Part shown: positions 32,986 to 45,233 of the stretch, one piece after another
Numbering within the stretch: the stretch's first letter is position 1
How the letters are laid out: every line of letters starts with the position of its first letter
Translations under genes and position numbers: made by a program
Notes under the pieces: generated by a model
Told to the model about the DNA's origin: nothing
What the model saw: only the letters and a program-made list of their open reading frames with translations
Database searches by the model: none
Source: Diphasiastrum complanatum
Taxonomy: Eukaryota > Streptophyta > Lycopodiopsida > Lycopodiales > Lycopodiaceae
Reading direction: 5' to 3'
Assembly (NCBI GenBank): GCA_029204225.1
Contig: CM055110.1
Location: forward strand, 38,376,747 to 38,440,746
Length of the DNA: 64,000 nt

Positions 32986-33996
32986 TTAACACTAGAGTTG
33001 TTTTCAGCACACTTTTGTGCGTGTGTGCACAAAAGTGCACATAAAATCCTTGGTCACTTGACGAGACCAAACATGCATTCAAATGATTAAAACTTCAATA
33101 TTTCGAATGTATGTGGAACTAGACTTGACTCTTCATTGTGTTATTAGAAGACTTAAAAAAAAAAAATTTCTCAATTGATGGCAATTTGCTCCCAAAAAAC
33201 TTCAATTTTCAAAACTTTTCAGCACTTCATATGGGTAACTTTAGGTGCGCGTATATATCTCTATAAGACTATAAATTTGAATTTTGTTTTATAGACATGT
33301 TTCTATGGTCATAAAGAATTTTTGAAAATAGACAGCCAAAGAAAGGGTGATAAAAAACATTTCTAAAATAGTGAAACTTTTTAGCACCTTTCAATAATTT
33401 TTAGTACTTTTCAGCATTTGACATGGATAACTTTAGATGCACATAGGCTATTTCTGCATATCTCCAAATTGAAAAAAACTTGAGAGACATGTTTCTGTGG
33501 TCATATACTATTTTCTAAAGTAAACAAACCAAAAAATATTGTTGAAATCATGGTATTATACACTCATATATGATATTTCCAGTTTTGATGATTTTAAACA
33601 ACACTTGAAAGAATAACTTTGAAAGAATAACTTTGAATGCACGTATCTATCTCTATAGATCTTCAAATTTAATTTTTTTTAATAGGCATGATTTTATAAT
33701 CATATAGGATTTTTAAGAGTAGACATGCTAAAAAATGAATGTAAAATTCCCAACAATGTAGTCCCATATATGAAATTACTGACGTTTAATCAGTACTTCC
33801 ACATGTTTGACACATCATATCTTACATATAAATTGCTCAAAATGAAGGTCTCAAATTTTTTAACCGGTAAATTTATATATGAAGAACACACATTGAACGG
33901 ATTTGATGTGATTTATCATAGTCTATGAGATATGATTTTTTGAATAAGTGCTTGAAATGCACACTTTTGTGTGCATTTTGAAATGACTCGTGTTAA
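32986..33996. mobile_element. ~1.0-kb TIR element with internal ~190-bp repeats
   Basis: The left end TTAACACTAGAGTTGTTTTC (from 32,986) is matched in reverse complement by the right end TTAACACGAGTCATTTCAAA (ending 33,996). Just inside each end is a palindromic CACACTTTTGTG block (33,008-33,045 and 33,959-33,976). The body holds three to four diverged ~190-bp units, anchored by AACTTTAGGTGCG (33,238), AACTTTAGATGCAC (33,429), AACTTTGAATGCACG (33,629) and a fourth weaker copy near 33,810. There is no transposase. I could not settle a target duplication. A non-autonomous DNA transposon or foldback element is the best fit. Confidence 0.6.
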
Positions 33997-33999
33997 TCT

Positions 34000-34312
34000 A
34001 TATTAAAAAAAAGTACAAAAAATGTATTTTTTATAATAGATCATTATAAACTTTTTTTATAAACTTCATAAAGTCACCTTAATAGAAAATGAAACAAGAT
34101 TTCAAGACACCAGATGATTTTTGAAAATCCAAATCTCATATAAAATACAAAAGGCCTCAAAATATATATACATATTTTTTTTCAAAGTACACTTTAAAAC
34201 AAAATTCCACTAATGCCTCTCAATTCAGAACTTGGCATAATTTAAACGCTCTCTTTTTCAGTTAATCAAGGTGAAGACTCGTCTTTTTCATCGAAGTCAA
34301 CTGGCATATCAG
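34000..34312. repeat. Left half of a diverged repeat interrupted by element B
   Basis: Blocks here (GATTTTTGAAAATCCAAATC, a poly-T after ATACATA, CACTAATGCCTCTCAATTC, CGAAGTCAACTGG) have counterparts at 36,190-36,390 on the far side of element B (GATTTTTGAAGAAACAAAAT, CACCAATGTCTTTCCATT, TGAAGTCAATCAAT). This is a tandem or local duplication of ~300 bp units. Confidence 0.5.
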
Positions 34313-34583
34313 CTAGAATTAAAATAGAACTACTGTGTTATTGTACTGTGGGACCTATTAGTAGATAAGGATCCGTTGGCCTCGCCATGAGGCGAGTCGA
34401 CGGGACACGCGTCCCGTCAACGACAACCTGGGCCATGCATGGGTTGCCTGAGTGAAGAACTAAATATACAGTGTAATTTCGTTTTGAGAAATACAGTTTG
34501 CTACATGAGCTTGGTGTGGAGAGTGCTTTCTGTTTGTGTTAATATGTAGCATGATCTGTGTTTCTGTTCAAAGCAAATTCTAA
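34313..34583 (+). repeat. Element B 5' LTR
   Basis: About 271 bp, from CTAGAATTAAAATAG to GCAAATTCTAA. By eye it differs from the 3' LTR at about 25 positions, roughly 9 percent, implying an old insertion. It contains a GGGACACGCGTCCC palindrome and a CATGCATG block. Confidence 0.9.
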
Positions 34584-34585
34584 GT

Positions 34586-34597
34586 TGGTATTAGAGC
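34586..34597 (+). promoter_or_regulatory. Element B primer-binding site
   Basis: TGGTATTAGAGC, one mismatch (C to T) from the initiator-tRNA-Met site TGGTATCAGAGC, two bases after the LTR end. Confidence 0.85.
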
Positions 34598-35145
34598 GCA
34601 TAGGGAATGTACACAGTAAAGCATTGGTACAAAGATTGGAGCATACAGAAGCCTGCTAAGCTTGAAATTGTATGAGGATTCAGGGATAGGACTTGTCAGT
34701 AGAATCAAAAACCAGAGAGGCGGAATTCTAAAAATTCTATAACAAAGCTGCTAGGCATTTGCGATTGGTGTGCAATCGATTGGATACCGATTGACAAACG
34801 GTTTGAAACATCAAACTCCTAGCAGTAGGGTGATCTCAGAGGAAGAGGGCCTAAACAGGAAGCCAAAATCAGATTTGTGAGAAAAACCGTGATTTGGGAT
34901 TTGGGATTTGGAAGCATCAAATCGTAGTTATCTCTTTGTTCTGAATGGTTTTTGGAGCTGTAAAAGCTTGTTGGAGGGCATCCTAACACAAGAAAATTAA
35001 TCCTAAGAGGTTGCAGACAACCATGAAGAGGAGGAGTTGGACTGATCCACTCGTGGAGAAACCCTCCATAGTTGAAGAACTTGTGGAGGAGGAGAAGCTT
35101 CTCGGGACAGCATTGCGTGGCCAGAGAGAGTAGGAGGATATTGTC

Positions 35146-35737
35146 TTGAAGTGTCCAATGGCTCAAAGGTTTGGTTTGCATTGGAAGGTAGCCAAACACA
35201 TTTTGCGATATGTCAAAGGCACTTCCAACTATGGCTTGGTGTACAGGAAGCATGAGGATTTACTTGAGTTATGTCGCTATGTGGATGCGGATTGGGGAGA
35301 TGACTATAATGATCATAGATCCACCACGGTATGTATTCCAACTTTGTGGCAGTTGCTTTTCCTGGTCTAGTAAAAAACAAAGTACAGTTGTTTTATCTAC
35401 AATAGAAGTAGAGTATAAGGCAATGTGTAGTGCAGCACAAGAAGCTATATGGTTGAGGCAAATCTTGGATGAAGTTGGCATGAAATAGAAAAATCCCACG
35501 ACTATACATAGCGATAGTCAGAGTGGCATTTAACTAGCAAAGAATCTAGTGTTCCATGCGAGAACCAAACACATTGAGATTCAGTATCACTTTATACGTG
35601 AGAGGCTGTTGAGTCATGAAATTCATGTTGCTCATTGTAGTACGGACGAACAACTAGTTGACATTTTCACTAAGCCACTTCCTAGAGAAAAGTTTGATAA
35701 GCTTATATTAAAGCTTTCTGTACTTAAAGTTTGTTGA
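35146..35737 (+). pseudogene. Element B RT tail and RNase H
   Basis: Starts abruptly with LHWKVAKHILRYVKGTSNYG, then VDADWGDDYNDHRSTT. A frameshift moves to CFSWSSKKQSTVVLSTIEVE and EAIWLRQILDEVGMK, a stop, then LVFHARTKHIEI-like FHARTKHIEIQYHFIRERLL and the normal copia ending VDIFTKPLPREKFDKL with a stop at 35,735. This copy preserves the C-terminus that element A has lost. Confidence 0.9.
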
Positions 35738-35795
35738 CTTCAAAGCTATGTATATGACTATATAAAAAGTAGACTCTACTTTAAGAAAGAGAGAG

Positions 35796-36066
35796 TTAGA
35801 ATTAAAGTAGAACTACTGTGTTACTGTACTGTGGGTCCTATCAGTAGATAAGGATCAGTTGGCCTTGCCACGAGGCGAGTCGACGGGACACGCGTCTCAT
35901 CAACGACAACTTGGGCCATGCATGGGTTGCCTAAGTGAAGAGCTATATGTACAGTGTAATTTCGTGTTGAGAAATACAGTTTGCTATGTGAGCTTGGTGT
36001 GGAGAGTGTTTTCTGTCTGTGTTACTGTGTAGCATGATATGTGTTCTTGTTCGAAGCAAATTCTAA
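35796..36066 (+). repeat. Element B 3' LTR
   Basis: From TTAGAATTAAAGTAG to GCAAATTCTAA, preceded by the polypurine tract. The ends form an eight-base inverted repeat TTAGAATT/AATTCTAA rather than the usual TG/CA. Confidence 0.9.
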
Positions 36067-37382
36067 ATATATTTTCTTCTGAATCAACATCTAATGCTAA
36101 CAAAAAAAACCTTGTATATCGACTTTATTGTGTTGATGAGAAGTTGAGGATGACAATTGTGCAGTTAATACATGAAAGTAGACAACATGATTTTTGAAGA
36201 AACAAAATTCAAACTATTTGTAGAAGGTTAAAAACATATGTACATTTTTTTTTTCAAATATGCATTTTTAGAGGATTTTCACCAATGTCTTTCCATTTAG
36301 TACTTAATATATAATCAACACTCTCTTTTCTATTGTTAAACTTGAAAACATGTCTTATTGTTTGAAGTCAATCAATATATTCTTCTAAAGCAATATCCAA
36401 TATTGACACAAAACCTTCCAACTCTGATTTTAGTGGTTGAAGATGAGTTGAGGATGATGGTTGCAAGGAAAACCCAATACATGTTTTCAAAATAGAACAT
36501 ATTGGCATTTCTAAATGATTTGTTATTGTCTACTTCAAATTAAAAGCCAATACAACTTAGATTTTTTATTTCAATCATCAACTACGGGTTCATTTTCGAA
36601 AAATCATTTTCTGTTGTCCTTCAAATCTATTTACAACTTTTTTTACTCATAGAATAAAATTAGTTATAGTGGTGCACATAAAGTGGACTTGTAGCAATTT
36701 CATCTGGTTGTTGTTTTTAACGACTCCAAAAACATTTGCAATTCAAAATGAATGTTTTTTATTATAATTTGCATAAGTCAGGTGTGCAATAAGCATATCA
36801 ACTTAATTAGTATGAAAATCCCTAAATCACTTCATTCTAATAGCTTTTATAGTTTGTCAATTTTTTTACAAGGCCGAATAAATACCACATTCTTACCTTG
36901 CACAGATTGTAAAAGGTCAATATTTTTCAGAGCTGTCGAGGATTCAAGAGTTTTTTCCAGAGCTATTATTTTTGGAAAGGCTTAAAATACCAAATGCTCT
37001 CAATATTGTGCTACTCATGCTCTAGAGAAAACTAGTTACCTGGGGTTTTTCTTTTTTCTTTTTTCTAGTAGCTTTCAGAATGGTCCCCACAGAGTGCACC
37101 ATTGCTCATGAAAAATTCACAAATACAAACTACATAATTGTAAAAATTAGCAAACAAAAATTGTAACGTAATTGTTGAAATTAATAGAACAATATTATAA
37201 TTGGTGTATATAGTTTTTTGTCACATTTAAATATCGATTTTTAGGAGCTCTAGAATGCATGCTTGGTGCTCTTCCTTTCGTAAAGCCCTGTAGAGTAAGC
37301 CCAGCATAGCAAAAAACCTTTAAAGTTTTTTACTATGTTGAGCATAGCTAAGTAGTCTTTTGAACCATTTTTTCTTTTAAGA
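36067..37382. other. Repeat-derived AT-rich spacer
   Basis: The first ~500 bp holds two to three diverged copies of the unit shared with 34,000-34,312 (for example GAGAAGTTGAGGATGACAAT and GATGAGTTGAGGATGATGGT at 36,140 and 36,440). No gene is seen in the rest. Confidence 0.4.
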
Positions 37383-37925
37383 AAACTATTCTCTTCAATG
37401 TGATATTCATTAATCGGGCACTTCAAGTTCAAAAGCGCATGAAGGGTGAAAATTACGTTGAAGAGCAAGGTTTCTTCAAATGGAAGAAACCGTTCAAAAG
37501 TTTGGAGTTCTATGCTGAGCTTAGAACTTGTTCTATGCTCAGCATAGAACAAAGAAGCTAGGGTAAACTATTCTCTTCAAGGTGATATATATTAATCGGG
37601 CACTTGAAGTTCAAAAAGACATGAAGGGTGAAAATAGAGCAAGGTTTCTTCAAACGGAAGAAACCATTCAAAAGTTTGGAGTTCTATGCTTAGCATAGAA
37701 CAATAGAACAAAGAAGCTAGGGTAAACTATTTACTTCAATGTGATATTCATTAATAAGGCACTTCAAGTTCAAAAAGGCATCAAGGTAAAAATCATGTTG
37801 AAGATCAAGGTTTCTTCAAACGAAGGAAACCATTCAAAAGTTTGGAGTCTTATGTTCAGCAAAAGAGTTCTATGATGAGCATAGAACTTGTTTTATGCTC
37901 AGCATAGAACAAAGAAACCAGGGTT
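37383..37925. repeat. Threefold tandem repeat, period about 170-180 bp
   Basis: Units start at about 37,383, 37,565 and 37,733 with AAACTATTCTCTTCAAKGTG, then TTAATCGGGCACTT, GGTTTCTTCAAAYGGAAGAA and GTTTGGAGTTCTATGC. Each unit ends in an imperfect palindrome of TTCTATGCTCAGCATAGAAC type, repeated inside the third unit. Confidence 0.85.
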
Positions 37926-38062
37926 TGCTATGTTGAGGTCGAGATCCTGAGAGAGATGATCAAAGAAGAGATCTCCAAGAGACTTAATACAGAACCAAAA
38001 TCAGATGCTAAAAAATTAATGTTGAGATCTTACCATTTCAATGAGAGAATTTTCACGCATCT

Positions 38063-38994
38063 TTAGGAGCGGGTAGGAGTGAAAATTCCTTCAGAGATAG
38101 TGAAACAAACATTAGTGTAGGGCTTGAAACTAATTGACCAAACTGTCCGTTGTTGTAGAAGGTACTGTCCGTTGTTGTACTGTGGAAGGATGAGGATCGG
38201 TAGAAGGTACTGCGGAAGGATGATGATTAGCAGCTGGTGAATATGTGAATGATGAGGGCTCTTTTGTTGTGATGGGTGACGACATGTTGGTTGTAAGAAC
38301 TTCTGTATACTCACCTCCCTCTTGTGGTGTGATGGGTTGTAAGATCTTTTGTATACTCACCTTCAGATAGAATTTTGGATGGCTTCTGCTCCTTTGAAAT
38401 AATCACTTCAAATATAGAACTTTCCGTTCTACGTTCTTTTTTCTAAAATCTTTGGCCTATTACCATTCAGGTTTAATTCATTGTTCAAAATTTTGGTAGT
38501 TGTAACTGCGATCTTTTCTGTTGCAGACAGTACCATGCCATCGTAGTTGCTCTTTCTGCGTTCCCAAGAAGATCCTTCGATTTTATTGGGTTTAGAATGA
38601 GAAACGAGCCAATGCTTGGAGCTGTTTGTACCGAAATCATATATAAGCAGATTTTCTTGGTCTGGACTGGGGATCCAAAATAACATATGTGTGGCTACTC
38701 TTTCCTTTACAAGTTGGGCTTGCAGCCATTCACTCCCTCACACAACTTGCTCCCTTAAACATCTTTTTAGAATCCATTCTTTAATTTCATGCCTTGTCTT
38801 ATTGCAACATCTGCAAAAAAAGCTTTTGGCCTCACTCTTAGATTTGTGATTGGAAGTTTGATTTTACTCATCTTGAGAAGGGAAAATAATTTGAGCAAGT
38901 TTCTTGTCTTTTTTATTTTTTGAGCAACTACCTTGACAGAATTAGAGAAACTATTGGACTTCCTCTTGGTGTAATCTTGAAGAGTGTCACCCAT
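38063..38994 (-). pseudogene. Unrecognised gene remnant
   Basis: Coding-like blocks on minus in shifting frames: from 38,994 MGDTLQDYTKRKSNSFSNSV, SKIKLPITNLRVRPKAFFAD and DVAIRQGMK; a frame change near 38,785 to EWILKRCLREQVV, a stop, then WLQAQLVKERVATHMLFWIP, SPDQENLLIYDFGTNSSKHW and SATEKIAVTTTKILNNEL; another change to SIQKILQPITPQEGGEYTEV and a Ser/Thr/Pro-rich tail with a TTGTTGTACTGTGGAAGGAT-type nucleotide duplication. The blocks read like one ~250-residue protein but I know no family for it. Three or more lesions argue for a pseudogene. Confidence 0.4.
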
Positions 38995-39901
<907 letters not shown>

Positions 39902-40007
39902 GAATTTTGCATTGATTTAGAATGATTTAGGATATTGTTTTTCTTGTAATAGATTCTTAGAATTATTTAGGATAGTGTTTGGTAGTAATAGATTGTTAGA
40001 TCTGTAA

Positions 40008-40197
<190 letters not shown>

Positions 40198-40414
40198 GTT
40201 TTTTTGTAGTTGATGAAAAGCAACATCGATGTATTCGTAGGTGTGTTCTGTAGTTTTCACAACAACATAGACCAAGACTTGGGTCAATTTTTCAAGAAAC
40301 TCACAAGATTGAATACTAAGTTATGTGCAATCAAACTCACGAGACGGAAATGAGATGAGATGAAAGTGACCTTTCATATTGACGCCCCTCCATTTTGATC
40401 TTCAAATGCCAGCA

Positions 40415-41469
40415 TCATAGCCCACAATTTTTATTTTTGTTGTTATCAACAGCCTCTCCAACATCCTCCACACATGTAAGAATATCCGAGTTGTATGCTG
40501 ATGCAGCAAATATATTACCAGTAACCACATTCTCGACATCTGTTAAGATATTTGAGTTATACACTGATCTTGACATATTACGATTATGAGAAAAGTCTTG
40601 GATTTTTGTCAAGATATCCGAGTTATAGTTACTTGATCTTACAATTGTATTGCAGTCGGCGGATCTATTTTCGACATCTTCTACATCACTCACATAATCT
40701 AAATTATATACTGATCTTGTCGACGTTTTTTGGATGCTACCTCTTTTTGAACCACAAGGCTTCTTGATGTTGCTCCTATTTGAACCATTAGAATAATATG
40801 TATAGCACTCACTTAATGGTTCAGTAAACGATACATGTTTTCTCTTTTTAGAGTGCAAAGACAGTTTTGACAAACACCAAATCATTGCTTGATTTTGTGT
40901 GTAGAAAGGATCTTGGACATCATCTGCCATGGCATTCGCAATATTTCCTTCTATTGTAATTGAAGTCAACTGCAAGATAACAAGCAGGTTTTTTTCAATG
41001 GGATAGTAGCCTTTGAATTTAGAAGTGCAAACTACTACCCCTTGAAAATCCATACAATCAACAACGTCATCAATGTTGTATAATGGACAGTTGGCAAGAA
41101 CGAGTTCATTTATGTCAACAATATAGATCTCACAAGATTTTTTTGCAATGGGATCCAAGGAAATATAGTTGTAAACGTCTCCTAGGTGATCAAAATCACC
41201 GTGAGGGTATGGCAAGAGACAATCCATTTTAAATACCTTTGAAATTAGGACTACACTTTTATCTTACCAACTTCTTTGAAAAAACATGTTCCGTTTGATT
41301 CAACAGTTAAGACATTTCCAAATGCAACCGCCTCTTTCCGAAAGAACAAAACAACTAGAACATCTTCTCTTGAGCAGTCCATGTAGTAACCCTGAAAAAA
41401 AATTATAACTACACTTTGTGTTAGGATTTGCAATGCTATTAAAAGTATAATTAACAAAATTATGAACAT
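40415..41469 (-). CDS. Hypothetical protein with YNSDILT repeats, two segments
   Basis: A 270-codon open frame (41,227-40,415) is preceded, in another frame, by 41,400-41,251 (GYYMDCSREDVLVVLFFRKE, SNGTCFFKEVGK). The pair could be two exons or a frameshifted gene. The main frame has an N-terminal domain with VVDCMDFQGVVVCTSKFKGY and YPIEKNLLVILQLTSITIEG, a basic middle (LHSKKRKHVSFTEPLSECY), and a C-terminal half with four diverged repeats: SVYNLDYVSDVEDVE, NYNSDILTKIQDF, SVYNSNILTDVENV, AYNSDILTCVEDVGEA, spaced 25-31 residues. I do not recognise it. The repeats and an uninterrupted 270 codons in AT-rich DNA make it the best candidate for a surviving coding gene here. It may equally be an ORF of a DNA transposon. 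Confidence 0.45.
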
Positions 41470-41526
41470 GTTACAATAAAATTACAATTAGCAAAATTAT
41501 AAAACTATAACAAAATTATGAAACAT

Positions 41527-42205
41527 TAGCCCTTAGATCTTGGCCTTTAGCCAGTGGCCCTTAGCCCTTAGCCCGTAGCCTTGAGACCATAGCCCTTGGC
41601 CCTTGACCCTGCTCTTAGACCTTAGCCCTTAGCCCTTAGCCTTAGCACTTCACCCTTAACCCTTAGCCTTTGGTCCTTGTCCCTAGGCCCTTAGCCCTTG
41701 GCCCTTAGCATTAGTAGTTGTCCCTTAACCCTTAGCCCTTAGCCCTCAACCCTTGCCCCTATTTAGTACTTGGCCCTTGGCAATTAGCACTTGGCCCTTA
41801 ATTCTTAGCCCTTAGACCTCGGGTGTTAGCCTTGGCACTTGGCCCTTAACCTTTAGCCCTTAGCCCTTAGCCCTCGTGCATTAGCCCTTACCCTTGGGTG
41901 TCAGCCTTAGCCCTTAGCCCTTAGCTCTTAGCTCGTGGCCCTTAGCCCTAATCCTTGGCCCTTGTCTCTTGGCCAATGGTCCTTAGCCCTTGGTCATTGG
42001 CGGTGGTCCTTACCCCTGAACCTTAGCCCTAGCCCTAAGGCCCTTAATCTTAGTCATTGGCCCTTGGCCCTTAGTCGTTAGTCCTTAGTCATTACCCGTT
42101 AACTATTAGCCCTTGGCCCTAAGCACTTGGCTCTTGGTCTTGCACCCATCGCCCTTGGCATTTCGATCTTAGTCCCTGGGGCGTTTGTCTTTAGTCCTTT
42201 AATGC
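41527..42205. repeat. Degenerate CCCTTRG heptamer array, about 680 bp
   Basis: Tens of imperfect seven-base units, mostly CCCTTAG and CCCTTGG, with variants CCCTTGA, CCTTAGT and CCCGTAG. The period equals that of plant telomere DNA (CCCTAAA) but the unit differs at two positions. It is bounded on the right by AC and GT microsatellites. Confidence 0.85.
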
Positions 42206-42232
42206 CCTTTGTTTTAAGATCTAATTTCTAAA

Positions 42233-42236
<4 letters not shown>

Positions 42237-42265
<29 letters not shown>

Positions 42266-42299
42266 TATGTATACATATATGTATATATGTATATGTATA

Positions 42300-42346
<47 letters not shown>
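42237..42346. repeat. (AC)n and (GT)n microsatellites
   Basis: An AC run at about 42,240-42,265, then TATATGTATA-type sequence, then a GT run at about 42,304-42,346. The two are complementary and could pair. Confidence 0.95.
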
Positions 42347-42348
<2 letters not shown>

Positions 42349-42999
42349 CATAGTTACACAGAATCGCGTTTATGGGAGGAGACGTTTCGGAAACCGCATT
42401 TCTGAGAAATGCGTTTCTCCTCCCAGAATCGCAAAAAAAAAAAAAAAAAAATCTGGAAAAATAGCTTGTGGCTGAAATTTTTTTAGGGGATCAATAGTCA
42501 AACGAGCGTTTTGCCTCTCAAAAGTGCAGTAGATGGGTCACAAACAGATCTTATTTTCAATAGCTATTTGGTTGTTATTTGCTCTAGTTTTCAATAAATG
42601 CTCAGGGGGTTCGGGGGGCGGTAGCCTCCCGATCCGGGGGGGTTAGCCCCCCCAGTGGGGGGTTTGGGAGGCAACGCTCCCCAACGGCAGGGTCCCTAAG
42701 CGAAAACACACTTACTGGGACCATCTGTGATCGTAATAGACAGACTAGAGGTTAGTTTTGAATTTTTATCCTTGACAGAACCCAACATGGAATAATGCAC
42801 CTGAACTGGATCGTCTTGCACCCGAAACATTCGGTAAATTACATAGTAATTATGCTCTTAATTAGAACTTTCACCTGATATCCATATTGCACAAAAAAAA
42901 ACCAAAAAAAAAAATTTTAAAAAATATTTCTGAAAAAAAATTCCAGATTTCTGAAACGCGTTTTTTAACGCGTTTCCAAAACGCAGTGCAACTATGGTA
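42347..42999. mobile_element. ~650-bp TIR element with GC-rich palindromic module
   Basis: The left end ATCATAGTTACACAGAATCG and the right end, reversed, ACCATAGTTGCACTGCGTTT are terminal inverted repeats; both continue inward with CGCGTTT motifs. A hairpin (GGGAGGAGA... TCTCCTCCC) lies at 42,375-42,425. The centre (42,603-42,690) is a G/C-rich palindromic module (GGGGGGCGGTAGCCTCCC, GTGGGGGGTTTGGGAGGC). No ORF is present. It is inserted beside a GT microsatellite. A non-autonomous DNA transposon is likely. Confidence 0.6.
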
Positions 43000-43919
43000 T
43001 GTATATGTATATGTATATATTTAGTTTTAATTTTAAGATTTTTAAAAAAAAAATTGTTATATTTTGTTTTTTAATTTTTAGTTTGTTTTTAGTTTTTTGT
43101 CGTTTCAAGATTTTGGCAATATATTTATGCTTTTTACTTCTTCTTTTTTTTTTTCTTCTAAATAATGTAGAATGAATGGAGGGATGAGGAGTATATAGCT
43201 TTATTATATAGTTTTTCTTATTTTTTATTATTCATTTTGTAGTTTTTTATTATTTTTAGATTTCTTTTTAGATTTCTTTCTATTATTCATTTTTTATAAG
43301 GCCAGCTAATATTCATTTTAAAATTCTTTGGATGGAGAAAATTCCACATCATCATTAAAAAAAATTAAAAATAAAAACTCCACGTCATCAAATTTTATGA
43401 TGATAATCTATTCTTTGTGCTTATTTACGTTTGGGACACGACCGTTTGGGTTGCGACGGTTTGAGACACGACCGTTTGAGTTGAGACGTGACCGTTTGGT
43501 GTATATGGCTATGTGTCCGCGCTCGTGCTCTGCTCTCGCTATCTCCATTATAGGAGTTTTGAGCTCCAAAAAGACCCTTTAAGAATTCGTGCAAGATGTC
43601 TTTTATATTATTGAAATATTAAAACACTAATATGTTTGACTTGCCATAACTTTTTAATCATATCTCAAAAGTATGTCATGTAACATATCATTGGAAAGCC
43701 CTTTTTGAGCGCTTTCCAATGCACCAGACTTGCTAAATTTGGACTTACCACTAAAAAGTTATGCCATTTTTAGTGTAGAATCAAAATGTGGACTTAAAAA
43801 GTTACGTTACATAGATTTCAAATTTCAGTGTTTTGATTGGTCCATGTGTAAGAAAAAATTAAGAAAAAATATAAAAAGAATCTTTACAAAGGGTTTGTTT
43901 TGGATTTAGAACTCCTTTA
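43000..43919. repeat. AT-rich block, minisatellite and hairpin
   Basis: 43,010-43,310 is T-rich. At 43,430-43,500 a ~20-bp motif (GACACGACCGTTTGRGTTG) repeats about four times. At 43,689-43,721 CATTGGAAAGC and GCTTTCCAATG form a perfect 11-bp inverted repeat with an 11-base loop. No gene is seen. Confidence 0.7.
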
Positions 43920-44548
43920 ATGTTTTTCTCTCAATCATCTTTCAAAGGAAAAAAAATCGCTCGCTCTCTCTTTACTCGTCCTTTTTGTTTTCTATGTTGT
44001 GCAAGAGGGATTGCCAGAGCGAGCACAAGAGAAAGTAGGAGATGTATGATTAGATTGCAATTTGTGAAATTGCTCGTTTTTGGAGTTGCGACAAGCATAG
44101 AGAGTCTACTGTTCGTTGCAGATGTTTTGCCGATCCATGTGATCTCTACATTTAAAAGCAACAACTCGGAGTTCAAGAGTAGGACACATTATGCTACTAG
44201 AAAATACTTACAATTGTTTGAAAATTTTTGATTCTATAGGCTCTGAATGTCGACGATTCCTTGATCTTGCTCTTTCTTCTTAAAAAATTGTGTTAAAAAT
44301 TGGTGTCTATAATATTGTTGATCAAGCAATAGTTGAGCCAGTGTGAAAAAATTTTACAAGAAACTAATATGTGAAGCACATAATCACCAAAAAAATCAAC
44401 TAAAAGCTTCTCCTTCTCCGAGTACGCTTACTAAGCAACATAGATTCAGTTTCCTCCATCTCTTCACGACAACAAAACAAAAGCCTAGTCTCCCAATAGA
44501 TGCTTCGTACCACCTTCTTCTTTCGCATTCTCTTTTTCTTTTCCATAA
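43920..44548 (+). other. Unsupported open frames
   Basis: A 103-codon frame at 43,920-44,231 (start MFFSQSSFKGKKIARSLFTR) and a shorter one at 44,343-44,573 have no recognisable domain. A gene start here is possible but not supported. Confidence 0.25.
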
Positions 44549-44943
44549 ATGTGCTCACAAAGCTACAACATGATTCGGATCCATTCACTCCCTGACCCAG
44601 CTCCCACAACCTCTGGAATTGTAAGCGAACCAATGCTGATTATGGAAAGACATTCTTTTCACACCGCGTTGGAATTTGAGGATCTAGCCGCATGCGATCC
44701 TATGACATCAATTTCGTCACAATATCCTGAACAAACCATTTTTTTTAAGGTATGTCTTATGATGAACAAAACATTTATGAAGCTTCTGAAGTTGTACAAA
44801 GTAATACAATTTCTAAGGAGCATTTTCCCGCTCTAAATTCTGCCATGACTGAACATGACCCCCATGCGGGAGACAGTCCTTCGTTGCTCTCTCCAGCTGA
44901 GCAACATGATAGAAGTCCAATTCTTTGGCAATGGTCAGGTTAG
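44549..44943 (+). CDS. Short hypothetical coding-like segment
   Basis: The first frame (from about 44,570) reads MIRIHSLPDPAPTTSGIVSE, HTALEFEDLAACDPMTSISS and ends at TTTAAG/GTATGTC (44,750), a possible splice donor. Another frame directly after reads MSYDEQNIYEASEVVQSNTI, HFPALNSAMTEHDPHAGD, LLSPAEQHDRSPILWQWSG. Both have natural protein composition but no family I recognise. It runs into the (CT)n array. Confidence 0.3.
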
Positions 44944-45053
44944 AGATGTTGTAGACTGAGTACAGATAGCATACAGTCACCAAGAAGTCTAGGTTACCAA
45001 GACATGGCATTTGCATCATTACTATCTGGGCAACCTGAATGATCTCAGTTCTG

Positions 45054-45233
<180 letters not shown>

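Larger units (their letters stand above)
34313..36066 (+). mobile_element. Ty1-copia element B, both LTRs, internally deleted
   Basis: Two LTRs in direct orientation (34,313-34,583 and 35,796-36,066) enclose only ~1.2 kb: a primer site (34,586-34,597), a piece of leader (to about 35,145) and the end of RT plus RNase H (35,146-35,737), followed by a purine-rich AAGAAAGAGAGAG tract just before the 3' LTR. Leader, RNase H and LTRs match element A. Gag, protease, integrase and most of RT were deleted between 35,120 and 35,150. It could move only with help, and its RNase H frame also has stops. No matching 5-bp duplication is clear at its flanks. Confidence 0.9.

Noticed and set aside
37383-37925. 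CRISPR-like array (repeats with regular spacing)
   Set aside because: The units are ~175-bp head-to-tail duplicates with no unique spacers, in plant nuclear DNA.
41527-42205. True interstitial telomere repeat
   Set aside because: The unit is CCCTTAG/CCCTTGG, not CCCTAAA; only the period matches.
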